NCBI GenBank assembly: GCA_045106985.1
Contig: JBGCFQ010000011.1
Location: forward strand, 124,001-188,000
Direction: 5' to 3'
Origin: JAUIET01 sp045106985
GTDB lineage: Bacteria > Pseudomonadota > Gammaproteobacteria > Pseudomonadales > JAUIET01
DNA: 64,000 bases
How positions within the stretch are numbered: position 1 is the first letter of the stretch; each line of letters starts with the position of its first letter. Made by a program: the position numbers and the translations under genes. Below the pieces are notes generated by a model that saw only the letters and a list, made by a program, of their open reading frames with translations, was not told the origin of the DNA and did no database searches. Positions 50,430-59,364 of this stretch are shown here, piece by piece.

Positions 50430-52259
50430 ATGACTCAGTACACCGCTCCCGTAAAAGACATGATGTTCACCCTGACAGATATCCTTGGCATGGAGGATTA
50501 TTGCGGAACTGCAGGCTTGGAAGAATTCACCCCGGAAACCCTTGAGGCCGTGTTTAGTGAAGGTGGCAAGCTTATAGACAACAAGGTAGCACCCTTCAAT
50601 CTTGAGGCAGACAATGAAGGAGCCAAGTTCTGCAATGACAGTGGTGACGGTGTTGTGGAATTTCCGCAAAGTCTAGTCGATGCTTGGAAGGATTACTCAG
50701 CCGGTGGTTGGGCAGGCTTGGCTTTTCCAAGCGAATACGGCGGTCAGGGATTTGGCCAGCTAGGTTATGTACCCTTTCACGAAATGATGACCTCAGGAAG
50801 CATGAGTTTCGTGCAGGCACCGGGCCTAACCTTAGGCGCAATGGAGGCTATAAAAGCGCATGGCACTGAAGAAATGCGTGCCATGTACTTTCCAAAAATG
50901 GCTAGCGGTGAATGGACCGGCACAATGAACTTGACCGAACCTCACGCCGGTTCGGATGTTGGGGCACTCAGAACCAAGGCGGTAGCGAACGATGATGGCA
51001 CCTACAAAATAAGTGGCAACAAAATCTACATCACCTGTGGTGATACCAACTTTTCCGAGAATATCGTACATCTTGTATTAGCTCGCCTAGAGGGAGCGCC
51101 CTCCGGCTCGCGCGGGATATCGTTGTTCCTGGTACCCAAATTCATTCCAAATACTGATGGTTCTCCCAGCGCTGATGGCTCCATCGGCGAACGTAATGAT
51201 CTTCGTGTAACGGGTATAGAACATAAGCTAGGCCTTCGAGGATCGGCTGCTTGCGCGATGAGTTATGGCGATAATGGCGGCGCAACCGGCTGGCTGATTG
51301 GAGAGGAAAACAAAGGGCTCGCATGCATGTTCACGATGATGAACACTGCACGTCTGCACGTCGGCTTACATGGTGTTGGCATCGCCGAACGCGCCTATCA
51401 AATGGCGGTCAGCTACTCACGAGAGCGCGTGCAAGGCGTTCCTGTCGGAAGTAAAACTGGAACAGAAGAAACCATTGTAAATCACGCCGACGTTCGCAGA
51501 ATGTTGTTAGAAGTACGCGCAAAAACTGCCGCTTCCCGCGCCATTTGTTACCTCTTGGCAAAGGCTATGGATATGGCTCATGCCTTACCTGAGCAAAGCG
51601 AAGAGCAACTCTACTGGAAAGGCCTGAGTGATTTGATCACGCCTTTGGCGAAAGCCTACTCTTCGGACATTGGAGTAGAATGCGCTTCAGAAGTAGTGCA
51701 GATTTTTGGTGGCATGGGTTTTATCGAAGAAACCGGTGCGGCACAACTCTACCGCGATGCACGTATTGCGCCTATCTATGAAGGCACCAACGGCATTCAA
51801 GCCTGGGACTTAGCAAATCGAAAACTTAAGATGAATGGCGGTCAGCATTGGCAGATGTTGCTCAACGATATCGAGCAGTTTTCCGAAGGTCTGGAAGGAG
51901 AACTGCAAGAGACCGGCCAACAGCTTGGTTTAGCCACAGCGGCTTGTCGCAGTACGGCTGAGTACTTTTTAGCGAGCCATTCAGAAGGAAAGAGTCGAGA
52001 TGTTGCAGCAGGCAGCGTAATGTTTCAGCGTTTGCTGTCAGAAACAGTCGGCGCCTGGTTGCTTGCAAGAGGGGCGAAAAGCGCTGCCGCGAGAATTGCC
52101 AGCGGTGACAGTGACCGCGACTACTTGAGAACGAAAATCACCATAGCTCGGTTTTTTGCTGGGCAATTCTTGCCGGCAAGCATTGCGTCTGCTCAATCGG
52201 CTTGCGCGGGCGACGAGTTATTGTTTGCAGACGATGAGAGTATGCTCTCATCGTTCTGA
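50430..52259 (+). CDS. Long acyl-CoA dehydrogenase (DmdC-type)
   Basis: About 609 residues, longer than ordinary ACADs because of an N-terminal extension (TQYTAPVKDMMFTLTDILG) and a C-terminal ACDH_C-type domain. Core features are MNLTEPHAGSDVGALRTKA near 167, YKISGNKIYITCGD near 193, ARLHVGLHGVGIAERAYQMA near 309 and the catalytic-loop IYEGTNGIQAWDL near 454. This is the class that includes DmdC, the methylmercaptopropionyl-CoA dehydrogenase of DMSP demethylation, and several general relatives. The start is ambiguous: GTG 50382, ATG 50421 or ATG 50430; the last fits the family N-terminus. With the DddP-like gene it suggests organosulfur use, but the class is broad. Confidence 0.85.
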   Translation: MTQYTAPVKDMMFTLTDILGMEDYCGTAGLEEFTPETLEAVFSEGGKLIDNKVAPFNLEADNEGAKFCNDSGDGVVEFPQSLVDAWKDYSAGGWAGLAFPSEYGGQGFGQLGYVPFHEMMTSGSMSFVQAPGLTLGAMEAIKAHGTEEMRAMYFPKMASGEWTGTMNLTEPHAGSDVGALRTKAVANDDGTYKISGNKIYITCGDTNFSENIVHLVLARLEGAPSGSRGISLFLVPKFIPNTDGSPSADGSIGERNDLRVTGIEHKLGLRGSAACAMSYGDNGGATGWLIGEENKGLACMFTMMNTARLHVGLHGVGIAERAYQMAVSYSRERVQGVPVGSKTGTEETIVNHADVRRMLLEVRAKTAASRAICYLLAKAMDMAHALPEQSEEQLYWKGLSDLITPLAKAYSSDIGVECASEVVQIFGGMGFIEETGAAQLYRDARIAPIYEGTNGIQAWDLANRKLKMNGGQHWQMLLNDIEQFSEGLEGELQETGQQLGLATAACRSTAEYFLASHSEGKSRDVAAGSVMFQRLLSETVGAWLLARGAKSAAARIASGDSDRDYLRTKITIARFFAGQFLPASIASAQSACAGDELLFADDESMLSSF

Positions 52260-52278
52260 GAATATCTACGCTCATTTG

Positions 52279-52299
52279 TGGTCTCTTACAGAGAGACCA
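52279..52299. terminator. Perfect hairpin between convergent genes
   Basis: TGGTCTCT, five-base loop, AGAGACCA: an 8-bp perfect stem between the long acyl-CoA dehydrogenase (+) and the NTF2-like gene (-), covering the stop codon of the latter. No strong T-run follows on either strand, so termination efficiency is uncertain. Confidence 0.45.
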
Positions 52300-52711
52300 A
52301 ACGCTCTTCTTTCCAGTCAATAATTAGCTCGCGGCGCATGAACAACCACTTGCCATCATGGCGCTCAAGTTTGTCCTGATATCGGATCGACCATTCGTCA
52401 ACTACGCCTTTGCCGTCGCGTCGTTCCTTTAGCAAATGCGCTGCCACGCAGTAACACTCCCCTTCAGCAAGGTCACCATCCACCGCATAGTGACACTGAG
52501 AAATACGATGTTGGGTAAGTTCGAACATATCGGTCAAAATGCCGACGGTTGTTGCAGCTTGATCTGGGCCACCCATAGGAGGCAAGTTTGGTACGACCAT
52601 TTCTAACTGTGGGTGCAAACAGCTCGCTAATAGGGTTTGATCTAAACGATCACAGCCACGCGCATAGCGATAGACCGCATCACGAATTTGCTCCAGATCT
52701 GACATGCTCAT
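52286..52711 (-). CDS. NTF2/SnoaL-like domain protein
   Basis: About 141 residues. The SnoaL-type cone fold is indicated by the helix LEQIRDAVYRYARGCDRLDQ followed by an LASCLHPQLEMVVPN strand, then the HRISQCHYAVDG and DKLERHDGKWLFMRRELI strands. Such proteins are dehydratases, isomerases or ring-hydroxylating-dioxygenase small-subunit-like proteins; bacterial examples often accompany steroid or lipid catabolism. A GAGGAAG ribosome site sets the ATG at 52711. It diverges from polB with only 17 bp between the start codons. Confidence 0.8.
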   Translation of the reverse strand: MSMSDLEQIRDAVYRYARGCDRLDQTLLASCLHPQLEMVVPNLPPMGGPDQAATTVGILTDMFELTQHRISQCHYAVDGDLAEGECYCVAAHLLKERRDGKGVVDEWSIRYQDKLERHDGKWLFMRRELIIDWKEERLVSL

Positions 52712-52728
52712 GATATTCTTCCTCTCAT

Positions 52729-55149
52729 ATGTCCTCTCCCCCACCAATTGAAACATCGATATTATCAGGCTTCCTGCTGAGCCGCCATTGGCGCGATACC
52801 GACGCAGGCGTTGAGCTAAGCTACTGGGCAAGTACGGATAGCGGCCCACTGCAGATTCTGATTACCGGCCAAGAGGCCTTATGTTTTTGTGAGCGAGAAA
52901 AGGAGTTACCTACTGCGGTCGAAAGCGGCATTCGCCGAGTGCCACTGGCACTGCGCAGCCTGCAAGGGCAAACAATAGACGGGCTTTACTCTAAATCACA
53001 GCGTTCGCTAACCGAGTTCTCTAACACGAACAATGATTTATTCGAATCAGATATTCGCTTAGTAAATCGGTACCTGATGGAACGGTTTGTTAGTGCTTCA
53101 TTTAGGCTTTCTGGCGAACTAGAGCAAAAGAATGGTTACTTACTAAGCCGCAATCCGAAGTTAGCCAATACGAATTACCAACCAGTGCTAACGGCTGCAT
53201 CTCTTGATATTGAAACTGATGGCTTTGGCGACACACTTTATTCGATTGCAGTGGCACACACCAAAGAATCGGTTGTGTTTATGCAGGGCGATAATAACCA
53301 AGGAGCCCACAGCACAGACAACACCGACAGCCAACACGAAAAATACTCTGTGCGCTATTTTTCAAATGAACGTACGCTTCTAAGAGCTTTCTTTTTATGG
53401 TGGCGAAAACTCGACCCAGACTTGATCATCGGCTGGAACGTTGTGGGCTTTGATTTGTATTTTTTGCAGAACAAGTGTCGCCAACTCAACATTCCCTACG
53501 CTTTGGGCCGGGCGGATAAAATTGCATACGTAATGCCGCGAGACAAAACTGACCGAGGCATTCAGGCGCCGGCGAGAGCGCGTATACCCGGGCGGGCTAC
53601 TCTGGACGGAATCGATCTTTTGCGAGCAGGATTTTGGTCGTTTGAAAGTTTCTCGCTTGAGAATGTCGCCAGTAAAATGCTTGGCAAGGGCAAGATAATC
53701 AAGCAAAGCGGAGCTGAAAAAGTTCATGAAATCAATCGCCAGTTTCGAGAAGATAAAGAGCAACTAGCGGCGTACAACATTGAAGATTGTTTCCTCGTGC
53801 AAGAAATTTTCGAACACGCCGATTTATTTAACTTCGCCATACAGCGAGCACAAATGACGGGGCTAGACATCGATCGTATGGGCGGCTCAGTTGCAACTTT
53901 CGATAACGTTTACTTGCCGCGCCTGCATCGCCAAGGTTTTGTCGCGCCCGACATCAAGCCGGATCGAGGCACAGGGCTTGGCAGCCCCGGTGGTTATGTG
54001 CTCGACTCGCAACCTGGCTTGTATCGCGATGTTTTAGTGCTGGATTTTAAATCGCTGTATCCAAGTATAATCCGTACATTTTTAATCGATCCATTGGGCC
54101 TGCACATAGCCGACTTGAGCAAGCATAGTCTGGAAAAGGATGATGGCAAAAGTGTTGATAGAACGACTACAGAGAATGTACAGGGTTTTCTTGGCGCTGA
54201 ATTTTCTCGCGAAAACTCCATACTTCCCGACCTCGTTGGCGAGCTCTGGAACCAGCGGGACAAAGCAAAAGCGTCAAACAATGCAGCGCTATCGCAGGCT
54301 ATTAAGATCATTATGAATTCCTTCTACGGTGTACTGGGCACACCAGCCTGCCGTTTCTACGACCCCAAGCTCGCCTCCAGTATTACGCTAAGAGGGCATG
54401 AAATAATCACTAAAAGTTTGCAGCTTATCGAGCAACAGGGCTTTAAAGTTATCTATGGCGATACCGATTCGCTATTTGTTTTGTTGCCTGAGAATAGCAG
54501 CGAAAAACAGGCGAATGACGCCGGCACGACGCTAGCGGCATCGCTTAATACTTATTGGCGAGAGACGTTGAAAAGTACCCAAAAACTACAAAGCTATTTA
54601 GAAGTTGAGTTCGAAACGCATTTTCTGAAATTTCTGATGCCAACCATTCGCGGTGAGAGTACCGGCAGTAAAAAGCGCTATGCTGGTCTAATTCGCAACG
54701 CGGATAATAGCGTCGAAATTCAATTCAAAGGGCTTGAGGCGGCGCGCACAGACTGGACGCCGCTAGCACGTGAATTTCAGCGCGAACTGTACTGGCTGGT
54801 GTTTCACGATGAGGACCACAAGACACTGGTAAACAGCGCTGCTGAACAACTCTTGGCCGGAGAGCTGGATGACAAGCTAGTGTATCGCAAACGACTGCGT
54901 CGAAAGCTGGAGGACTATACAAAGAATGTTCCCCCGCACGTGCAAGCTGCACGCAAACTGGACAAGCCCGGCTCTTATATTGAATACGTTATAACATTAA
55001 ACGGCCCAGAACCAGTTGAACAACAAAGATCAGCAATCGACTACCAGCATTATCTAGACCGGCAACTTGCACCGGCAGCCGATGGCATACTTCACTTTTT
55101 AGGGGATAGCTTCGCGGAACTTACGAGTACGCAACTCGACATGTTTTGA
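52729..55149 (+). CDS. polB: DNA polymerase II (family B)
   Basis: An 806-residue family-B DNA polymerase. The N-terminus matches Pol II (GFLLSRHWRDTDAGVELSYW). Exonuclease motifs are SLDIETDG near 160, NVVGFDLYFL near 237 and AYNIEDC near 347. Polymerase motifs are LDFKSLYPSIIR near 438, KIIMNSFYGVLG near 527 and IYGDTDSLFV near 578. It is the damage-tolerant, proofreading polymerase of restart and translesion synthesis, usually induced by SOS; no LexA box was recognised upstream. There is almost no upstream space, and the + strand before the ATG lacks a Shine-Dalgarno sequence. A slightly later start is unlikely because the conserved N-terminus begins at once. Confidence 0.96.
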   Translation: MSSPPPIETSILSGFLLSRHWRDTDAGVELSYWASTDSGPLQILITGQEALCFCEREKELPTAVESGIRRVPLALRSLQGQTIDGLYSKSQRSLTEFSNTNNDLFESDIRLVNRYLMERFVSASFRLSGELEQKNGYLLSRNPKLANTNYQPVLTAASLDIETDGFGDTLYSIAVAHTKESVVFMQGDNNQGAHSTDNTDSQHEKYSVRYFSNERTLLRAFFLWWRKLDPDLIIGWNVVGFDLYFLQNKCRQLNIPYALGRADKIAYVMPRDKTDRGIQAPARARIPGRATLDGIDLLRAGFWSFESFSLENVASKMLGKGKIIKQSGAEKVHEINRQFREDKEQLAAYNIEDCFLVQEIFEHADLFNFAIQRAQMTGLDIDRMGGSVATFDNVYLPRLHRQGFVAPDIKPDRGTGLGSPGGYVLDSQPGLYRDVLVLDFKSLYPSIIRTFLIDPLGLHIADLSKHSLEKDDGKSVDRTTTENVQGFLGAEFSRENSILPDLVGELWNQRDKAKASNNAALSQAIKIIMNSFYGVLGTPACRFYDPKLASSITLRGHEIITKSLQLIEQQGFKVIYGDTDSLFVLLPENSSEKQANDAGTTLAASLNTYWRETLKSTQKLQSYLEVEFETHFLKFLMPTIRGESTGSKKRYAGLIRNADNSVEIQFKGLEAARTDWTPLAREFQRELYWLVFHDEDHKTLVNSAAEQLLAGELDDKLVYRKRLRRKLEDYTKNVPPHVQAARKLDKPGSYIEYVITLNGPEPVEQQRSAIDYQHYLDRQLAPAADGILHFLGDSFAELTSTQLDMF

Positions 55150-55274
55150 CTGATGGCATTCATAGATTATTGTGCGGTTGATCGACCTGCATTCTCATCA
55201 TGGCTCGGCTACAATGCGGCTTGATTTAAAAGAATGATTCCACCACTTCATTTAGCACGAGGTTTTCGGCAACT

Positions 55275-56039
55275 GTGAATTTACTATTAGCAAACAAAGT
55301 CGCACTGGTTACAGGCAGTGATCGCCGTACGGGTGAAATTATTGCAGATACGCTCGCCGCGGAAGGTGCCACCGTTATCTATCATGGCAATACCGAAGCG
55401 CCGAACAAAACCTTGGCGGTTAAAGGGGATGTTGCAAGCGAAGAAGGTTGCGCAGAACTTGTTACTGCAGTGAGAAACTTGGGCCTCAGCGTTGACATCT
55501 TAATCAATAACTATGGCACAGCTGACATGCACTCATGGTCAAATAGTAGTACCGAAAAGTGGCTAGAAATGTACCAGGTAAATGTGCTTTCGGCCGCCCG
55601 AATGGTGCAAGCTTTTGTTCAGGAAATGAAAGATTCCGGCTGGGGAAGGATAATAAACCTAGGAACAATTGGTTCACACCAGCCAAACAACATTATGCCA
55701 GCTTACTACGCCGCAAAAGGTGCGCTTGCAACTATGGGCGTGAGCTTGGCGAAGGAGTTAAGTAGCACCGGCATTACAGTAAACACAGTGGCACCGGGTT
55801 TAATCCGCACAGAGCAAGTTGAACAAGGCTTTCGAAAACGAGCTGCCAAACATGGCTGGGGAGAGGATTGGGATACAATCGTGAGCAATGTAGTCGCCAA
55901 AGACTACCCTAACCCCTGTGGTCGCATTGCGGAGCGTGAAGAAGTAGCTGATCTTGTGGCATTTCTATGCAGCCCGAGGGCCGATTTCATAAACGGACAG
56001 AACATCCGGATTGACGGTGGTGCAGTGAGTTACGTTTAA
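55275..56039 (+). CDS. SDR-family oxidoreductase with atypical cofactor loop
   Basis: A 254-residue SDR beginning at GTG. The glycine-rich loop reads TGSDRRTGEII, where charged residues replace the usual small ones. The catalytic set is otherwise intact: NNYG near 79, a region LGTIGSH in the Ser position (Thr/Ser shifted) and YYAAK near 142-146. The family is near 3-oxoacyl-ACP-reductase-like proteins. It follows polB by 125 bp in the same direction but is probably independent; a strong terminator follows. Confidence 0.85.
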   Translation: MNLLLANKVALVTGSDRRTGEIIADTLAAEGATVIYHGNTEAPNKTLAVKGDVASEEGCAELVTAVRNLGLSVDILINNYGTADMHSWSNSSTEKWLEMYQVNVLSAARMVQAFVQEMKDSGWGRIINLGTIGSHQPNNIMPAYYAAKGALATMGVSLAKELSSTGITVNTVAPGLIRTEQVEQGFRKRAAKHGWGEDWDTIVSNVVAKDYPNPCGRIAEREEVADLVAFLCSPRADFINGQNIRIDGGAVSYV

Positions 56040-56053
56040 AAAGATATTCTATC

Positions 56054-56090
56054 TATATAAAAGGGCGCTCATTGCGCCCTCTTTTATATA
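56054..56090. terminator. Bidirectional Rho-independent terminator
   Basis: An extended inverted repeat: TATATAAAAGGGCGC pairs with GCGCCCT-C-TTTTATATA around a TCATT loop, with a single bulged C. It gives a GC stem flanked by A-run and T-run, thus usable on both strands. It lies between convergent SDR (+) and cysC (-) genes. Confidence 0.88.
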
Positions 56091-56112
56091 CCCAACAAGC
56101 GCAACAAAATGC

Positions 56113-56730
56113 CTACTCGGAAATTATTCCCCTCTTGCGCAACTCAGCCAGTAAAACATCTACTTCTTCTTCCAGCGACATGGTCGCGCTATTTATCACA
56201 ATCTCTGCGTTGTCGGGTGCCTCATAAGGGTCGTCAATCCCTGTAAAGTTTTTTATTTCACCTGCACGGGCTTTCTTGTATAGACCCTTTGGGTCACGAC
56301 TTTCAGCAACGTCTAAAGGCACGTCAACAAACACCTCGATAAACTCCATGCCAGATGCTTCATGCAAAGCACGAACCTGGTCACGATCGGCGCGATAAGG
56401 ACTGACAAAACTGGATAACGCAATCACTCCTGTATCAACAAAAAGCTTAGCAATTTCGCCGATGCGTCGAATATTTTCGGTGCGATCTTCGGCAGTAAAT
56501 CCAAGATTCTTATTGATCCCTAGTCGAACGTTATCACCGTCCAATCGATAACTAAGACGCCCAGCTTCGTGCAGAACTCCCTCCAGCGCGACAGCCACTG
56601 TACTTTTGCCACTGCCCGACAAGCCTGTGAACCAAATTGTTGCGCCTTTCTGGCCAAGTAGCTTATTGCGATGGTCTCTGGTGATATCACCCTCATGCCA
56701 AGTAACATTCGTCGCCTTCTGCTTTGCCAT
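56113..56730 (-). CDS. cysC: Adenylyl-sulfate (APS) kinase
   Basis: A 205-residue CysC. The P-loop WFTGLSGSGKSTVA is near 33-46, followed by DGDNVRLGINKNLGFTAEDR near 68-87, SFVSPYRADRD near 112 and DPKGLYKKARAGEI near 149. It phosphorylates APS to PAPS, the universal sulfate donor. No sulfurylase (CysD/CysN) or PAPS reductase gene is in the window. As a stand-alone gene it could serve the two sulfotransferases at 20.5-23.2 kb as well as general sulfate assimilation. The ATG at 56730 is set by a GCAGGAG ribosome site. Confidence 0.95.
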   Translation of the reverse strand: MAKQKATNVTWHEGDITRDHRNKLLGQKGATIWFTGLSGSGKSTVAVALEGVLHEAGRLSYRLDGDNVRLGINKNLGFTAEDRTENIRRIGEIAKLFVDTGVIALSSFVSPYRADRDQVRALHEASGMEFIEVFVDVPLDVAESRDPKGLYKKARAGEIKNFTGIDDPYEAPDNAEIVINSATMSLEEEVDVLLAELRKRGIISE

Positions 56731-56933
56731 CACTATCTCCTGCTTGTTGATTGAGGTGTGTTAACCGCGCTTAGCTCTTTTTGCCTAAAGCCAGCGACTA
56801 AGCAGAGTATTATACTCGATTAGTGCACAAATAAGCTGCCTCTCTGTCTTTGGTAAGCTATGCCTAAAACCACATGCATTGTCTCGGCGGCGACCGCTAA
56901 TTGCCGCAATCGCAAGCTATGGCATTCAGTCTT

Positions 56934-57776
56934 CTACTGCAATAGCGATTCAGCTTTTAGCAAGCCTAGCTCTTTAGCTATGGACGGCCCCTTTAGTATC
57001 TCAGCTGGCAGCCAACTCGGATCAGCTTCGTTATCAGCCAACCAAGCTACTACAGCCGCAATGCTTTGCGGTGTGCACGTTTTGTATTGCGCCAAAGCTG
57101 CTTCATCAATGCCCGCTGAACGCATGACCTCTGTAATAACCGTTCCAGGCTCTATGTTAAAAAAGCGTAAACCGCTATCTGGATGCTCCACTCGCAGGGC
57201 GCCAGCCATTCTACCCAAGGCCGCCTTTGATGACGGGTACACGAATCCCCACCCTCCTTTGTCCGCTGGCGCTGGCGGATTGTGTAGAGCAGTGTATGAC
57301 AACATATTGATTATTGTTCCCACCCCCCTTTTTAACATACCCGGAAGAAAGTTCTGAACCAATGCTAAAGGGGTGAAAACATTACCTTGGTACATGGCCT
57401 CAAGATGCGCCCTCGTGGTTGCAAGCACTGGCGTAAGGTTGCCAGGACCTTGATAAATTGCATTGTTAAAAAGAAGATCTATTCGGCCAAAATGACTTAG
57501 GGCTTGGTCAGCCGCTGCCTGAACAGCATTTGCTTGCAGAATGTCGGCTTTTAAACACAGCGCTTCTCGCCCATAGCTACTAATCGCATGCGCGGTTGCT
57601 TCCAAGCTGCCCGCCAGAGGCATATTGCCCGCAACGTAGTCCTGACTTTCACCTTCACTTAGAGTACGGGCGCTGATCGCTACATCGTAGCCGTTTCTTG
57701 CTAGCGCAACGGCTGTTTCTGCACCTATACCTCTACTCGCTCCGCTAACGAAGGCTACTTTAGTATGGTTGGACAT
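56934..57776 (-). CDS. SDR-family oxidoreductase
   Basis: A 280-residue classical SDR with GASRGIGAE loop (11-19), NNAI near 105, a catalytic Ser in NMLSYTA near 160 and YPSSK near 182-186. A short insertion after strand two (LSEGESQDYVAGNMPLAGSLEAT) and a C-terminal VAWLADNEADPSWLPAEI segment resemble the DHRS1/HSDL2-like group acting on lipid or steroid carbonyls. It follows the small hypothetical gene region on the same strand. Confidence 0.87.
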   Translation of the reverse strand: MSNHTKVAFVSGASRGIGAETAVALARNGYDVAISARTLSEGESQDYVAGNMPLAGSLEATAHAISSYGREALCLKADILQANAVQAAADQALSHFGRIDLLFNNAIYQGPGNLTPVLATTRAHLEAMYQGNVFTPLALVQNFLPGMLKRGVGTIINMLSYTALHNPPAPADKGGWGFVYPSSKAALGRMAGALRVEHPDSGLRFFNIEPGTVITEVMRSAGIDEAALAQYKTCTPQSIAAVVAWLADNEADPSWLPAEILKGPSIAKELGLLKAESLLQ

Positions 57777-57935
57777 GGACCTCTCCGAAGAAACTGAGCA
57801 ACAAATGCTACCAGCTCGGAGTGATTGAATGGATTACAAGATTATCGGAAAACAGAACTGTCGGCTTAGGTCTGACTCTGGAGACCGCTATATCGAAGAC
57901 AGATAGATAGGGGGGTTCTTGTTTAGTATGTAAAA

Positions 57936-58304
57936 TCAGGCCATCTGGCCTGGCTTATCCATCCAGCAATCACCGTTCTCTAAATACGCCGGGCTACGCT
58001 TCTCATCAACACCGCGGGCTGCCGAGGGGCGCAATTTCAAATCATCGACACCGAAAATACAAAAGCGAGAGCTTTTTACCAATGCAGGCTTCGTCTCTTC
58101 CACGCTTTTCTCAACACCCCTATTCACTGACTGGTCCGCGATTGCACCAAAAGCCAAGCCACAAGCCAACAAAAGCATAAACATGGCCGCGTAAAATTGG
58201 GCAGCGGAGGCGCGCTGCTGACCACTCTTGCGTTGCAGCAGTGCAGCGCCCTGTTCGGCGATCTGCTCTGTAGTGTCTGTTCTATTAGCGATGCTGTGTG
58301 ACAT
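57936..58304 (-). CDS. Hypothetical protein with one transmembrane segment
   Basis: A 122-residue protein, not recognised. Residues ~36-56 form one hydrophobic helix (AAQFYAAMFMLLLACGLAFGAIA) after a polar N-terminal segment, giving a type II or bitopic protein. The C-terminal domain is short, with two cysteines (C82, C112) that could form a disulfide if periplasmic. Codon pattern and start codon look real and there is no overlapping better candidate, but no family is identified. Confidence 0.5.
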   Translation of the reverse strand: MSHSIANRTDTTEQIAEQGAALLQRKSGQQRASAAQFYAAMFMLLLACGLAFGAIADQSVNRGVEKSVEETKPALVKSSRFCIFGVDDLKLRPSAARGVDEKRSPAYLENGDCWMDKPGQMA

Positions 58305-58375
58305 AACGATCCAACTGTGAACTGGGTTTGCTGCTTATAACCTAAGTATCAAACTTTGTTTGTGAACTCAGGTTT

Positions 58376-58390
58376 TGCTTATAATAAGCA
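58376..58390. repeat. Inverted repeat TGCTTA-TAA-TAAGCA
   Basis: A perfect 6-bp inverted repeat with three-base centre in the 219-bp gap before the histidine phosphatase 3' end, about 70 bp upstream of the small membrane protein gene (58304). A related half (GCTGCTTATAA) occurs at ~58330. It could be an operator for that gene; unproven. Confidence 0.3.
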
Positions 58391-58523
58391 GCGCCAACCC
58401 TTATCAACAATGCCGTTTATCCAGTAACGCCTATAAAATCATCATTTACAGGTGCACTATCAAAAATATCGACTACCAACACTACCGGATATCGGGCAGA
58501 GCAGCTGCAGAAGTGCAGTGTCG

Positions 58524-59237
58524 CTATCGATAAGTAATCAACTTTTCGCCAAGTTGATGTCCAAGAACATCCAGAAAAGAGTGGTCATTGAAATACGAAA
58601 GCGAGGTTCGACTGCCAGCTCCACTGTAAAATATCTGAGTAACAGAACAATTAATCACTGGCTCATAGAACTGATAGGTTTGTGCACCTCCTAGACCGAG
58701 AACTTGGGCAACAACGGTGGCTATCGTGCCACCAGATGCAAATATACCTATGGTTTTGCCCGAACCATGGATCTGCATAACGTTCGCCATCGCTTGGCGG
58801 ACACCGCTGGAGTAGTCAGCCCAACTTTGAATTGCCTCGTTGCTGCACTCTGGCGACACCCAGTGGTTAAAAGAAGCTTCAACAATCTTCTGAAAGTTCT
58901 TGCTGACGCCCAACCCCGATTCCACTATTTCTTTGATTGCTGGCTGTTGTTCAATAATCACCGGCAACAGCTGCTCTATTTGCTCATCGTTACGGATTTC
59001 ATTGAACCTGGCATCAATATGATGAACTGGGACGGTGGGCTGAGAAGCGATCGCCAGCGCTGCGGTCTTCTTTTGGCGCTCTAAATTGCCGCTGTAGACT
59101 GCATCAAACTGAATGTTGCAATCACGCAAATAGTGGCCCAATACTTCAGCCTGCCGACAACCAAGTCCTGAAAGCTCATCATAGTTGGCCGCCCCAAATG
59201 AAGCCTGCCCGTGTCTTATCAGATAGATTGTCGCCAT
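58524..59237 (-). CDS. Histidine phosphatase-family protein
   Basis: A 237-residue member of the histidine phosphatase superfamily. The phosphohistidine motif IYLIRHGQASFG is at residues 4-15, and a second catalytic region with FASGGT lies near 166 where the usual GH is replaced by SG. Related proteins are phosphoglycerate-mutase-like or SixA-like phosphatases. The loss of the canonical second His may mean altered activity. It diverges from the iron alcohol dehydrogenase gene (127-bp gap). Confidence 0.83.
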   Translation of the reverse strand: MATIYLIRHGQASFGAANYDELSGLGCRQAEVLGHYLRDCNIQFDAVYSGNLERQKKTAALAIASQPTVPVHHIDARFNEIRNDEQIEQLLPVIIEQQPAIKEIVESGLGVSKNFQKIVEASFNHWVSPECSNEAIQSWADYSSGVRQAMANVMQIHGSGKTIGIFASGGTIATVVAQVLGLGGAQTYQFYEPVINCSVTQIFYSGAGSRTSLSYFNDHSFLDVLGHQLGEKLITYR

Positions 59238-59364
59238 AATGCCAGTCCTTTTGTTCTGTCTTCAAATCAGCCTGCCATCATACAAGTGGGTCGCTTACAG
59301 GTATACTCTGCGCCTGGAAACAATCGTTCACAGAAGGGATCACGCAAGTGATCAAAGAAGGACA

